From Cinnamomum chago (Eukaryota > Streptophyta > Magnoliopsida > Laurales > Lauraceae): a DNA stretch of 64,000 nt. Under the pieces are notes generated by a model that was not told where the DNA came from, did not search any database, and was given only the letters and a program-made list of their open reading frames with translations. The stretch spans positions 113,020,001 to 113,084,000 of the forward strand of contig CP142453.1 in NCBI GenBank assembly GCA_038049695.1, read 5' to 3'. Below are positions 1 through 13,103 of the stretch, piece after piece; the first letter of the stretch is position 1; each line of letters opens with the position of its first letter. Both the position numbers and the translations under genes were made by a program.

Positions 1-3000
1 GGTCAAATCAGTCATGCAGACATATGATCTGGCATAGTTAGAGACCTCCACTTGAAAATAAGTCCATGCGCATGGACTAGAGACATTGATTGAAAATTTT
101 GTGGATTAAAGGCCTTAAACGATAATATTTAGGGACCTCTGGCTAATTTTCCCTATATTTAAAGACTTTTTTTTGGGGGTACAGGCATATTTGAATCATT
201 TTTTTCGTAAACATCCCTTCTTAATAATATCAGGATATAAATCGATAATATCAGTTAAAATTTCTATACCCCTTTTATAAAAGAGAGTAAATTGACATGT
301 TCTTTTACTACACCCACCTTTATGATGGGTCCACTAAGATGCAAGATGACATAATCCTTATCCTTTGTCTCCTTATCCTTATCTCCTAATATCTTCTTCT
401 CTTCTTCCTTATCCTTATTGTTATAACAGAACAAGAAAGAAACTTGGCATGCTTGTTTCACTGCCCCCATCTTTGTTTTGTCTGGATTTCAACTCTTGCA
501 GGTCAAAATCTATACCCCTTTTTATAAAATCCTCTCTAAATATCGGTGTTTTATTTTCCCTTTTGGTATTGTTTTGCATTGTGCTAGCTACAGTGGGATT
601 ATTACCCCTGCGATTTGGTAGCAGCCCAGTGCTTTCTGCAGAGACAGGAAGAACTGTAAAAAGGCCACCATCATCATCATTAAGGTTCTCTACCGCTCCA
701 CCGGCCTTTAAAGAGGCAGTCTTTAGAGTTGTAGACTCAGCCAACTTTGCATATGTCATTGCCTGGCTATGCATAGTAGCTGAAATTATGGTGGTAGCAC
801 TATGATCCTGAAGGATGAAGAAAAAAATCTATAAATAAAATGAGACTGAATCTACATTACTACAAAGCTCAATTAAAAAATAGAAATGGAACAACTTTTG
901 TTTTTCTTTGTCGGTACATTATGTACATTCTCAGCATCTCCAGTGTCTTGCGCCTCTTCTACACTATAGAGGATGTTATATCTTTTTTAGATAACTGCCA
1001 CTTTTGGCCACATTCCAAGAGATCAATTAATTGAATGACCAAGCCAATAGCTTAGAGGCAACAAACCCACCATCTCCCCTAGAGAGGGCTTTGCTTGTAT
1101 TTATTTCTCTACTTGCTTAATAAAATTTAGTTAATTCTAGAGTAAAAAAAAAATAAAAAAATCCATGGTGCATGGCTTGCCACATGATGAGATGGTGGCT
1201 GAAAGTCCCCTCTATTTCATCTTGTTAGCTAATTGGTGGCTTACAGATGGATCACTCGATATTGACCCCCATGTAACAGGAGCAAATTTTTATGGTTAGG
1301 ATGATCTGATGTGGCGCTATTTTTTGCCAATCCACAATAGGCCCCATCATATGAATAGTTTGAATAAGAAATCCAAAAGGATTGCTTCCATTTATGTATG
1401 CATGGGAGAGGGCAAAGTAAAACCTCGGAGACGGAGTCTGTTGTCTTGTTCTCCTCAACAAGTTTCTCAGCAGTATTGCTACCTAATGGTCCAGAAAACT
1501 TCCAGTTATTTCACAAGTATGAACTGCTTTTTGAAAATGGATATATGTTATTGTTGTTCGTGTTCGATATGAATTAGCTAGCAGTTTAGTAGTGGCATGT
1601 TGCCTACTTGCTCTGTTCCCAATTTCTGTGTTTAAGGGAATGGTGTCACATGAATCTTTCAGGACAGTGTGTCTGGACGTTGCTTTGTTTGTTGTGTGAG
1701 TGATGAGTTGTTAAGAGCAACACATAAGGAAAGGGACCATATGGAATACATGCACTAGATGCCATTTTATGTGCTCAGCTCTCCTTCCAGCAATCATTAC
1801 AGAGGCTATGTCTAGGCCAATAAAAGGATACAGAAGCTTGTTGTTTTCTTGCATCTATGTTTGTAATTGTGTCTGCATCTCTTCTCTACTATAGTGAAGT
1901 CCCCTTCATCTCATCACCAATCTGCAGTTCTGAACACCTGGGTTGGGCTCAACATGTTTTCACTATCAGAGGATTCCAAAAGGATAGGATTTTGTTTATC
2001 ATGGCCACATATATTTTACCACTGAATGATCTCCACTGTACTTCTCATCATTAATTAGGTGGATACAATAATGTTTTCATCATAAAATAATATAGCGATT
2101 TGAATTGTTGGTGAGCAGTGCATCTATGATTAGTGATCCACTGGTTTTTTTTTTTTTTTTGTCATCATTACATTGTTCGTGATATTGTTTTAGTTCATAT
2201 GGTAGAAATGAATAATAAGACTATAATTGATTCAAATGACTTATCCACAACCCCTCTCCATGATTTGTGTCTCCTCCTAAATCCAATGTATTAAAAGTTC
2301 CGAAGGTCGACTCTTAGATGATTCAAACTCTTGACTCTTTTTCCAGTAGCGTAGATGAAAGAATTACATTGTGCAAGTGTTTCCATCTTTTCTTTTTAAT
2401 AGATTTTTGTACTCTATGATGGAACTGTAGTGTAGTTAGACTTGGTAAGATGTATGCCAAAGGTAAGTAATGATTGGATGATATTTGATCAATTTTATTA
2501 AATTTTGCTCTTGTTTTCTCTTGTGCAGCATGTTCAAGAGTTAATTAGCTTTTCCAAATTTGCACTTTGCTGGGTGGCACTAGCTGTGATATTGTTAGTT
2601 GGACTTGGTGTTTTTATTATCTTTCTATGATTTTTTATGGCTTTTTTATGTGGTTACTTGCTCTCTTTGGCCTTACTTGATCAGAGTAGTTTTTTTAACT
2701 TCTGCCGTTTTGTTTCGTTAGGTGTTCTTGTTATTTACTCATTCAAATGGGATTTTAACAAATTGATAATTTTAATATCTAATTTCTGTTATGGGTAGTC
2801 ATCAAATCTCATGTTCTATGATGTTGCCTTTTTCTATTTTAATGTTGTTTTGTTTTGGGTTTTGCTAAGATTGAAATGAGTCGTTGTTTTTTTTTTTTAA
2901 GTTATTAATTTATTTAGATATATACTTATTTATATGGGTGTACCTTTTATTGATGATTGGATCCAGTCATATATTAGTTTTCTTGTCGAGCTTTTACTTA

Positions 3001-4017
3001 ATTTAACCATACGCTTTGTGCATGATCAATTAATCAGGTTTACTCTCTCATTGAGTTTTTATGGGTCTAAGCAAAGAATTTGATGTTATTGCATAGGTTG
3101 CAAAAGACCCAACTGGGAAAGAGATCAATCCTCTTGAGCAGCACATGAAACTGATCTTTAGCTTTGCAGAAAACTCCACAAATTTTTGGAATATGTGTTT
3201 CATTTTTTATGCATTGGGTTTTGTTAGAGTTGTTCACCTATTTGAGGAGAACTAACTATGAGCTTAGGCGGGTCACAAAAAAATTCTCTGTAAAACCATC
3301 AAACTTTGAGATTAGGTACTTAAATTCATTTGATAAAACCAATATTAGGTCCATTTTTAATTTAAATATATAATTTTTTCTGATTTATATATGTTAAACT
3401 GATTTTTTTTTAAATTATCAACTGTTTCATCAACTGATGTCATGTTTTTAATTACCACGCTACTAATTTTTAGATTGAGTACGTGTTTGGAAGAAGCCAC
3501 CATTTATCGTATCCCTACAGCACTTTATCTTATGAAGAAACTCATTGCAGGTAGGCCATTTTCAGAATTTTTGGGATAATAAGAATTTTGAACTCCAAGT
3601 TGAAATAATAAGACCTTGGCTATATTATATATTTTTCTTATTTCATATAGTATTATGCTTTGCCTATGTGGATGTACCGAATTACCAGATATTCAAGAAA
3701 TTTAATATTATCACCACGTGTTTTATAGAATATCATTTTGAAGAAAAATTGAGGCCGTTATTTTATTGCATATCAAGGAATCTAAAGTTTGATGTTGGAT
3801 TGGGTGTTGCATTACTTTTTGCCATACAAATGTTAATTTGAGATGTTAGAATGACATAGAAAATGAACTTGTTCTTGGTTTAGAAAGACAGTGAAAAGTA
3901 ATAGTTTACACCTTGTTAGAAAATGTAAAACTGCACAATTTCGTCATTATTGATTTGTCCCGTCTCCTCCCCCCCCCCCCCCCCCCCCCCCCCCTTCTGT
4001 TTCCTCAGATGTAAAAT
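1..4017. other. intergenic DNA, no recognised gene
   Basis: AT-rich sequence with only short chance open frames. The longest, a 146-codon plus-strand frame at 365-805 overlapped by a 117-codon minus-strand frame, matches no family I know. A roughly 25-bp AT/C-rich motif occurs at 257-283 and again at 504-530 as a direct repeat. The stretch around 2386-2442 resembles 10098-10153 inside the Helitron RPA intron, so part of it is dispersed repeat DNA. A run of 26 C (3969-3994) lies just before the first Helitron coding piece. Confidence 0.5.
3969..3994. repeat. poly(C) tract, 26 nt
   Basis: An uninterrupted C run sits in a pyrimidine-rich stretch that ends in a possible splice acceptor (ttcctcag) just before the Helitron first coding piece. 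Length may be inaccurate because homopolymers of this size are hard to sequence. Confidence 0.9.
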
Positions 4018-7000
4018 ATGGGCAAAGAGAGAGATAGAAGAGAATATTTCAAAAAATATTATAAAAATCTGAGCGATGACAAGAAAGCAGAACTACAGAA
4101 AAAAAAGGAGAGAGGCATACAAAAGAAAAAAAAAAGTAAGAATGACACTTGATTCACAATTCTCTTCATCAAGGAACTCTATTTCTGAACCAGGTATAGT
4201 AATAACAAATATATATATATATATTTTATTCTTTTCCTAAAGTTATGTATCAATTATTGAAACTCTTATAATTGACAAACAATTCTTTGGTTTTCACTAT
4301 ACTGACTATCATAGTGAATCAAGTTGACTATCTTTCATCAACAACATCAGACAAAGGTAAATAACAAATTGAGTACTACAACACTTATGAAGTTGGTAAG
4401 AATTACAACCTGTAATCACTTAACACTGAAAGTACGGGCATATGGTAAGGTTTTTTTTTTAATTTTTTGAATAGGATCAACATCAAAAGTGCGTCGTCAC
4501 TCTGCTTCATCAAAAAAAAAAAAAAAAATGGAGCTCTTATAGGTAACAAAACATTATACATACTTCATTTTCTCTTGGAAAAAGTACCAAAGTTTATTAT
4601 TCATAACAAAACTATGCCTTACAAAATTTCATCAATGCTAATTACAATTTTATAATAATATTCATTCTATTATAGAATATATAATAACAAAAAATAGTAA
4701 AACATTAAGCTAAAAAATTCTTTAAATGATAAGTGCATATATAATTATCTAATTTTTTTAAATCTTCAAAGTAACTAAACTATACTTCTTTCTTGCTTTT
4801 ATATTTATCGTAGATAAAATCCCTTCTAGTTCCACATCTATCGATGAAGTTCTTCAAAATAGATCTCAAGAACCATCTATTTTGCCATCTTCTTCAACAT
4901 GTGAATATTGCAATGCAAAGTGACTTCATCGTGAACTTGTAGGCTTCTATTGCTCCTTCAGTCAAGTATCATTGGTTTCAAATCATGCCCCCAAAGAACT
5001 CAATTCACTATTTAAGTCAAACTCAAGTGATGCTTTGGAATTTAGAAAATATGTTCGTATATATAATAACACTCTTGCATTTACATCATTTGGTATCAAA
5101 TATGATAGAGATCTTTGCAGAAGACAAAAATGTATAAAATGTATATATACATTTAAGGTACAAGGTCAAGTATACCACTATATCAATGACTTGGTACCCA
5201 CAGATGGACGTCCTTCTTGCTTGCAACTCTATTTTTATGATACGGAACATGAACTGGAGAACCGCATACAAGCATCATCAAAAATTAATTCAGGCATCAT
5301 TCAAAAGCTGCTCAATATCTTATCAGTTAATCCATATTGCTAATTTTTCTGAAGCCTTCAGCATGTACCTACTTTGGAAAGCCTTCACATTGTAATCAAG
5401 TGCAATGTCGGGTTAGACCAAAGAGTGTATAATACTCCGTCAGAATCATAAGTAGCAACAATATAGATAGAGAATGATGACTCTTGCACGCATGGTGAAC
5501 GTGATATAATTGTCCATAGTCATTCAAGCCATAGTCACGGAGTGCAATATTATCTTGGATGTTATGATCCATTGTAATATCCATTATTATTTCCATATGG
5601 TGATACTGGATGACCTAAAGGAATACAAAGATTAACTAAAACAATTTCGAGAGCTTATTCTCAAGGACAAACATCTCTTAATCCTTCCCAAATATCATCA
5701 CTAGAAGATCTCCTTCAACAAGAAAGGCAAGGTACTAATGATACATTACTTATTTAAATTATACCGCTAATATTGAACATATTATAATAATTTTTTAATG
5801 TTTTCCAGTAAACCAAAAGAAAGTTAACAAGAGAAAGGATGTGTCTTGTCGCGAGTATTATTGCTACAAATTACAAATACGAGAAAATTGCCCTTCATTG
5901 CTGCTGCACTCGTGTCGTTTGTTACAACAATATGTTGTTGACATGTACATCAAGCTAGAGAGCTCTCGGTTGGACTACTTTCGTTATCGACAAGATGAAA
6001 TATGAGCTGATTTATATTAGGGGCTTATTGATAGTATTACAGTTGGAGAAACTCGTGGTTCCAAAGTTGGACATAGAATTATCTTACCAGCATTATTTAT
6101 AGGTGGTCCAAGAGATATGAGGCGACATTATATAGATGCAATGGCATTGGTTGAACGTTTTGGAAAGCCTGATATATTTTTAACAATGACATGTAATCCT
6201 TCTTGGTTTGAAATTAAGAACGAACTTGAATCATCTGAAGAAGCGCAAAGTAGGCCTGATTTGATTGCACGAGTATTTAGAGCAAAACTGGAAGAGCTAA
6301 AAGATAATTTGTTCAAAAAAAGAAAATTTGGACCAATTGCTGCTTATGTGTATGTCATTGAATTTCAAAAGAGAGGACTTCCACATGCTCATTTCTTACT
6401 TATCTTGAAGACATGTTATAAAATTGTTATGCCAGAATCATTTGACAGATTTATTTACGCAGAACTACCTGACAGAGCTAAAAATTCACATTTGTATGCA
6501 GCAGTTGTGAAACACATGATGCATGGACCATGTTGAGATTTAAATCCAAAAAATATTTACATGAGAAAAAATGGTTATTGCAAAAACCATTATCCTAAAG
6601 ATTTTTCTTGTTCAACAACTCAAGTAAAGAATTCATATCCAATATATAGACGACGCAACACCAATGAACAAGCCAAGGTACGGGGTGCATATTTAGACAA
6701 TCGATGGATCATATCGTACAATCCTTACTTACTTGCAAAGTTTAATTGTCGCATGAATGTAGAAATTTGCACTACAATTAAAGCAGTCAAATATTTGGAC
6801 AAGTACATCTATAAGGGTCATGACCGTGTTGCATTCCATATTACTGGTGATGAAAATAGTTCTGATGTTGACGAAATAGAGCAATTTCAAACAGCAAGAT
6901 GGATTTCACCTCCAAAAGCCACATGGCGAATCTATAAGTTCTCATTAAATGAAATTCATCCATCTGTTAAAGGCTTGCAGTTGCATTTAGAAGACAAACA

Positions 7001-7670
7001 AGTTATATCATTCAAGAAACAAGATAATCTTCTTCGTGTGATTTCCAATGATCGTGCATCTAGGACAATGTTGACTCAATTTTTCGAAATAAATAGAGTT
7101 AACATGGAAGCACGAAAATGGATTTATAAAGAATTCCCTGAACATTTTGTATGGCACAATGACCAAAGATACTGGAGTGAGAGGAGGAATCATCACGGCA
7201 AATCCAATTGAAGGTGAAAGAAATTATTTGCGGCTATTGTTGAATCATGTTAGAGCACCAGTGTCATTTCAAGATTTAAAATTCTTTGACGGAATTCAAG
7301 CATCATCATTTCATGAAGCTGCACTATTATGAGGGTTGCTGGAATCAGATAATAGTTTTGAAGAATGCTTATAAGAAACATCTCAATATCAAATGGACAA
7401 AGTTTGCGTCGATTGTTTGCTACCATTTTGGTGTATTGTAATCCAAGCAATCCTAAAATGTTGTTGGAGAAATTTGAAGATGCTATGTGCGAAGATTATC
7501 ACTTCCCTGAGTTTTCATCAAACATAAGGCAGGCGAAAGTACTGACAAATATAAACTCTGTTTTACAGCCAATGGGAAAAGGCACGTGGACTATGCTTTT
7601 ACTAATGCAAATATTGAAATTGATGAGCAAATATCACACTCAAAGGAAATTGAAGAAGAACTGAGTGTTT
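4018..7670 (+). pseudogene. Helitron Rep (HUH nuclease) with N-terminal domain, broken
   Basis: A short basic first piece starts at ATG 4018 and ends at a GTAAG donor near 4134. About 4820-5745 encodes the Helitron N-terminal domain, with a YTFKVQGQVYH-type core near 5145-5180. After an intron, 5811-6535 and 6561-7200 encode the Rep nuclease. The HUH histidines read HAH at 6384-6392 after FQKRGLP. The paired-tyrosine motif (KYLDKYIYKG) lies at about 6787-6816. In-frame stops occur near 6004 (TGA), 6019 (TAG) and 6535 (TGA); several look like CGA-to-TGA or CAG-to-TAG changes expected from cytosine deamination. Frameshifts occur near 7170-7200 and between 7320 and 7380, and another separates this part from the helicase near 7710-7810. 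Catalytic motifs are present but no single protein can be made. Confidence 0.85.
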
Positions 7671-7709
7671 CAATGTCTGAACATGATTTACTTCCAGTAC
7701 ATACATTGA

Positions 7710-9134
7710 ATGAAAAACAGAAACATGCCTTTTGGCTTATTGGAAAAACTTTTTTATGTCAAAGAGTTGCAAAGAGTTTTAAGTCAGAGTCCCAAAACTT
7801 TTTTCATTGATGGTCCTGGTGGTATTGGAAAAACATACTTATATCTTGCCCTATTAGCCACATTGAGATCAAAAGGCCTTTTGGCTCTTGCAACTGCAAC
7901 TTCTGGAGTCGCTGCATCAATATTACCATGTGGTAGAATAGCACACTCCTGTTTCAAAATACCACTTAATATTGAAGAGATAAAGAGCGGCCATATAAAC
8001 AAAGAAGGAAGTGTTGCTCACTTAATTCAAATGGCTAGACTCATTATATGGGATGAGGCATCAATGGCAAAGAAAGAAGCAATTGAAGCATTCCATCAAA
8101 TGTTGCAAGATATAACAGATTCACAGTTGTCGTTCGGAGGAAAAGTAGTTGTATTTGGAGGAGATTTTCGGCAAGTCCTTCATGTTGTCCCAAGAACAAA
8201 TAGACATGAAGGAATCGAAGCAAGTCTGGTTACATCAAAATTGTGGCCCACATTACAGAAAATCAAACTAACCGAAAACATGAGGGCAAAATTTGACCCA
8301 TCATTTAGTAAATTCCTATTACGGGTTAGAAATGGGATAGAAAATTCCATAAACAATGATAAAATAAAAATCCCAAATGGCATGGTCATTCCTTACAAAG
8401 ATGACATAACATCAAGGGCCGATTTGATAGAGGCTACATTTCCAGAGCTAGAAAAAAATGCCAGCAATTCAGATTTTATAGCAAGTCGTGCGATACTAAC
8501 TCAAAAAAATGATTTCGTTGATGAAATCAATTATTTTCTTATAAACCATTTTCCTGATTCTCCTGTCAACTATTACAACTTTGATTCAGCAATAGATGAT
8601 ACAGAGCAACTTCCGCAGGAAGAGTTCTTAAACATCCTAACACCAAGTGGACCTCCTCTTCATGAGTTAATATTAAAGATCAATTGTCCAATAATGTTGC
8701 TGCGAAACATAGATCCACCATCAGGATTATGCAATGGGACAAGATTAGTCTGTCGAACATTTACAAAAAATCTAATTGATGCAGAAATAATTAGTGGTCA
8801 CTATCGAGAAAAACGAGTTTTTATACTAAGAATTCCACTTCAACCAGCTGAAAATGATAGATATTCATTCATGTTTAAAAGAAAACAATTTCCAATTCGT
8901 CTAAACTTTGCCATGATTGTCAACAAAGCACAAGGACAAACATTGACACATGTTGGTATATATCTTCCACAACCAGTTTTTTCACATGGCCAACTGTATG
9001 TTGCCATATCCAAAGCGAAAACGGATTCTACTGTAAAAGTTCTCATTAAACCAGGCATAGATGAAACATCGGAAGATACATGTACATCAAATGTTGTATA
9101 CCAAGAAATTATGACACTTGTCAATTCTGTTTAG
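7710..9134 (+). CDS. Helitron PIF1-type DNA helicase domain, open frame of 474 codons
   Basis: The frame covers the whole PIF1/RecD-like helicase part of a Helitron RepHel protein. Walker A (GPGGIGKT) is at 7812-7835, about residue 35. Walker B (IIWDEAS) is near 8043, about residue 112. The GGDFRQVL motif is near 8157-8180, and the late UvrD-like motif VNKAQGQT near 8920-8943. In motif VI the sequence reads YVAISKAK, with lysine where PIF1 helicases normally have the ATP-sensing arginine (YVALSR). The N-terminal linker lies in another frame (7586-7810), so the first residues of this frame are shifted and 7710 is not a natural start; natively the helicase is fused to Rep. It may be an enzyme relic kept open by chance or recency rather than a working protein. 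Confidence 0.8.
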   Translation: MKNRNMPFGLLEKLFYVKELQRVLSQSPKTFFIDGPGGIGKTYLYLALLATLRSKGLLALATATSGVAASILPCGRIAHSCFKIPLNIEEIKSGHINKEGSVAHLIQMARLIIWDEASMAKKEAIEAFHQMLQDITDSQLSFGGKVVVFGGDFRQVLHVVPRTNRHEGIEASLVTSKLWPTLQKIKLTENMRAKFDPSFSKFLLRVRNGIENSINNDKIKIPNGMVIPYKDDITSRADLIEATFPELEKNASNSDFIASRAILTQKNDFVDEINYFLINHFPDSPVNYYNFDSAIDDTEQLPQEEFLNILTPSGPPLHELILKINCPIMLLRNIDPPSGLCNGTRLVCRTFTKNLIDAEIISGHYREKRVFILRIPLQPAENDRYSFMFKRKQFPIRLNFAMIVNKAQGQTLTHVGIYLPQPVFSHGQLYVAISKAKTDSTVKVLIKPGIDETSEDTCTSNVVYQEIMTLVNSV

Positions 9135-9306
9135 CACCTATTCTTGTTATAGGTAATTTGAATACCAATTCTTCATATATTTTATTTGTTGCTGTATATA
9201 TATATATATATATATATATCTACTATTTCAGACATACACAATTATAATTTTTATTTACAGCTCTAATCAATAAATACTTCATTGTTCTTTCCACGGGTCT
9301 AGCAAA
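9135..9306 (+). other. spacer between helicase and RPA genes, with (TA)n
   Basis: Short AT-rich spacer containing a TA dinucleotide run at about 9198-9219. No other motif was seen. Confidence 0.6.
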
Positions 9307-12300
9307 ATGCCTGGAGATTGTACAAAAATCAAAGATATAACAGAGCGCACATCAAATTGGACAGCCAAAATCATAGTGAATGAGAAAAGCATTCCTCATC
9401 AATCAAGGGCTGGCAACAAAGCAAATCAAAACTTAGTATTTAGTGACTCTGAGGTAAATAAACAACTATATATGCCCTCTTTTGAATTTAGTTTTTTTTA
9501 ATATATTTGAATATTATTTGTTTATAGGTTTACTTGTTTTTTTAGTTTGGATTCATTAAACTCTACAATATATTAGGTTACGTAATTCTTTTAGTATGAG
9601 AGAGTAGTGGTCATAAATAAGTAGCTACTCATCCAAGGTGTGGCCCATAATTTAGACATTCTAGATTGACTACATTTTTTTATATTTGGATTGGTGAATT
9701 GAAACTGAAATTTTTTCTTATTTGAGTAAGTGAATGGGGCTTAAAGTTCTGTTTTGTTTGGATTCTCTACACCTCCATGGGGTCCGCCTAAGATGCATGT
9801 TTGATGCATGTTTGCCTTGTCATGCTTGCAAAATAAATACGTGGGCCTCACTTAAAGATGCATGTTGCCTTGTCATCCTTGAAAAAAAAAAAAGGCTTCA
9901 TATCTCCTCTCTTTCTATCTCTCTCCTTTGAGGTTAGATTCAATGCCTCTCTTATCTCGATTGTTCATCTCTCCATGGCAACTACAGAGTTTTTTTTTTC
10001 CCTCTCTTCTAAAGAGGATGAATACCATCTCTTTGGATTTTCTCCAAGTCACCCCAACATGTAACACTATTTTCCCTTTCTTCTCACATCTCAAAGTGCT
10101 TCCATCTTATTTTTCTTTTTAATTTTTTGTAATCTATGATGGAATCTGTAGTTTGGGTTTTTTCCCTTTTTAATTTTTTTTCCTACGTGCTGTGAGAAAG
10201 AAAATGGTTTTCTTTCTAAGAGAAGCATGTTATAATACTAACATCATCTGATATTTCCAGGTTTCTCTTCCTATCCCTCTCTTCCTTGATGGAGTTTGTT
10301 TATTTTTTTTATTGACTTTAATTTCTTCCAAATATTTTCCTTTTCCAGCCTTTTGCTTTATAAAATTATCAGCAAAGAAAACTCCAAGGCCACAATTTTT
10401 TTTTTTGATTGGTGAATGGAAACTGAAACTTTTTCTTATTTGAGTAAGTGAATGGAGATTGAAATTCTCTTTTATTTCGATTGATGATTGGATACATTCA
10501 CAGAGCATACTATGAGCTTTGTGTAATACAGTAAGTGAAGCTACCAGAGCCACTTTAATTCCTTCCAAATTTTTTCCTTTTCCATTTTTTTGCTTTATAA
10601 AATTATTAGCAAAGAAAACTCCAAGCTTGCCATATATGTAATATTCATCTCCCGTGGATTAATTTAACAAAACTAAGATAAAAGACAAGGTGATTTCTAT
10701 ATAAATGAGATAAAATAAAGTATTCCTATGAAAAATATATATTTAAATCCAGTAAAAACTAGATATTTACCCCACAACCAGAAAATTCACTCCTTTCATT
10801 TTTCATCATCATTTGTTTATTTATCATGATTTTGGTTTTTTTAAATGTATGCAGGGAACTAGGGTCCGAGCCACTATATTTGACAGCGATATTGATTTAC
10901 TTGAAAACACGTTAACCAGAAAATTGATGATTGGATACATTCACAGAGCATACTATGAGCTTTGTGTAATGCAGTAAGTGAAGCTACCAGAGCCACTTTA
11001 ATTCCTTCCAAATTTTTTCCTTTTCCATTTTTTTGCTTTATAAAATTATTAGCAAAGAAAACTCCAAGCTTGCCATATATGTAATATTCATCTCCCGTGG
11101 ATTAATTTAACAAAACTAAGATAAAAGACAAGGTGATTTCTATATAAATGAGATAAAATAAAGTATTCCTATGAAAAATATATATTTAAATCCAGTAAAA
11201 ACTAGATATTTACCCCACAACCAGAAAATTCACTCCTTTCATTTTTCATCATCATTTGTTTATTTATCATGATTTTGGTTTTTTTAAATGTATGCAGGGA
11301 ACTAGGGTCCGAGCCACTATATTTGACAGCGATATTGATTTACTTGAAAACACGTTAACCAGAAAATTGATGATTGGATACATTCACAGAGCATACTATG
11401 AGCTTTGTGTAATGCAGTTCCTTCCAAATTTTTTCCTTTTCCATTTTTTTGCTTTATAAAATTATTAGCAAAGAAAACTCCAAGCTTGCCATATATGTAA
11501 TATTCATCTCCCGTGGATTAATTTAACAAAACTAAGATAAAAGACAAGGTGATTTCTATATAAATGAGATAAAATAAAGTATTCCTATGAAAAATATATA
11601 TTTAAATCCAGTAAAAACTAGATATTTACCCCACAACCATAAAATTCACTCCTTTCATTTTTCATCATCATTTGTTTATTTATCATGATTTTGGTTTTTT
11701 TAAATGTATGCAGGGAACTAGGGTCCGAGCCACTATATTTGACAGCAATATTGATTTACTTGAAAACACGTTAACTGTATTGAAAAACTATTATGTATCA
11801 GATATCTCTGTCCATCCAAGCAACCCAAGATACAAATTTGAAAATACAAAATATCGGTGGTTCATAAATAGTCACTCTATCATTGAAGAAGTCATGAAAG
11901 AAGATGAAGATATCAGTAGCAACATTTACAATTTTACTCCGCTGTCTGATATTAACAAGCATGATTCAAAGGCAAAAATAGGTAAAAAAATTTATAGTAG
12001 AATAATATTTATGAACTATCATCATCCATGAAATGTAAATGAACATGCATCATTTTTATTCATTACAATACTATTTTTCAGACATAATTGTTGTAGTTCT
12101 TGATATAGTACCCCCAAAGAAAGTCAAATCAGAAACCTTGCCACTTCAACAAAAAGTTCTAGCAGACTTAGAGTATGTCATCTGCTTTTTTAATCATTTA
12201 AATCTTCTACCTTCTTAATAACTTTCTTTATTATCAATTACCATATACTGCCACTAATGCCTTCTTTTTTATAATATTTAGTTTCACAACAATCAATTTG

Positions 12301-13071
12301 TCTATGTGGAACAACTTTATGGCAAAGAAGATTGACACTCTATCAACAACGCTGGATACAATGCCAATCATTCTTGTCACACATACAAAGATCTCATATT
12401 ATAATGGTATAAAAATAGTAAATCTATTTACTGTAGCAATAAATCTATTTACTATAGCTATGAGAAATGAATACATTAACATGGTTCTTTTCTTTTTCTT
12501 CTCACGTATAGTCAGTCTAAATACAAGACATTCCTCAACACTAATCATCAACCCTGACATACCAATTGCCACCACATTACACACTTGGTAATTACAGATC
12601 ATTTTTCAGACCACTTTTTCCTCTTTAATGAAACTACATAAAAATATTATAATAAGATAAATTATTAATATCATAAATTATTTCTTGCTAGGTGTTTAAA
12701 CCATGAGGCTAAGCTTATTGAATTATGAAAAAATATGTCTCAAGCAAGCATTCCAACTGCATCGGTAACAGCAACTACAAATATAAAAGACATTCTGAAT
12801 TCAAAAACATTAGTACTTTAATCAATCAACTTCATTTCTTTTCAAATCAACATCATTTTCTCATTTCAACAATTTCTTAATAACGCAAAGTCTTCCCTTC
12901 AGAATGTTATACATCACATAAGAGCATCAATTTCAGTGGATAATCTGCAACAGAAGTTTTGGTACATGGGTTGTAGTGGATGCAAGAAGAAAACAACAAA
13001 GAAATATAACACTCAAATCTCTTGTTCATGTACCTACAAAGAAACCACAACACAACCATGACAAGAAAATT

Positions 13072-13103
<32 letters not shown>

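Noticed and set aside
365-805. 146-codon open frame with a hydrophobic middle, and a 117-codon frame on the opposite strand
   Set aside because: Neither reading matches a family I know, the sequence is low-complexity at its start, and the two overlap. I see no exon signals that favour one.
3096-3230. Possible exon reading VAKDPTGKEINPLEQHMK after an AG acceptor
   Set aside because: Protein-like composition, but I cannot name the family, no matching exons were found nearby, and the reading soon becomes AT-rich noise.
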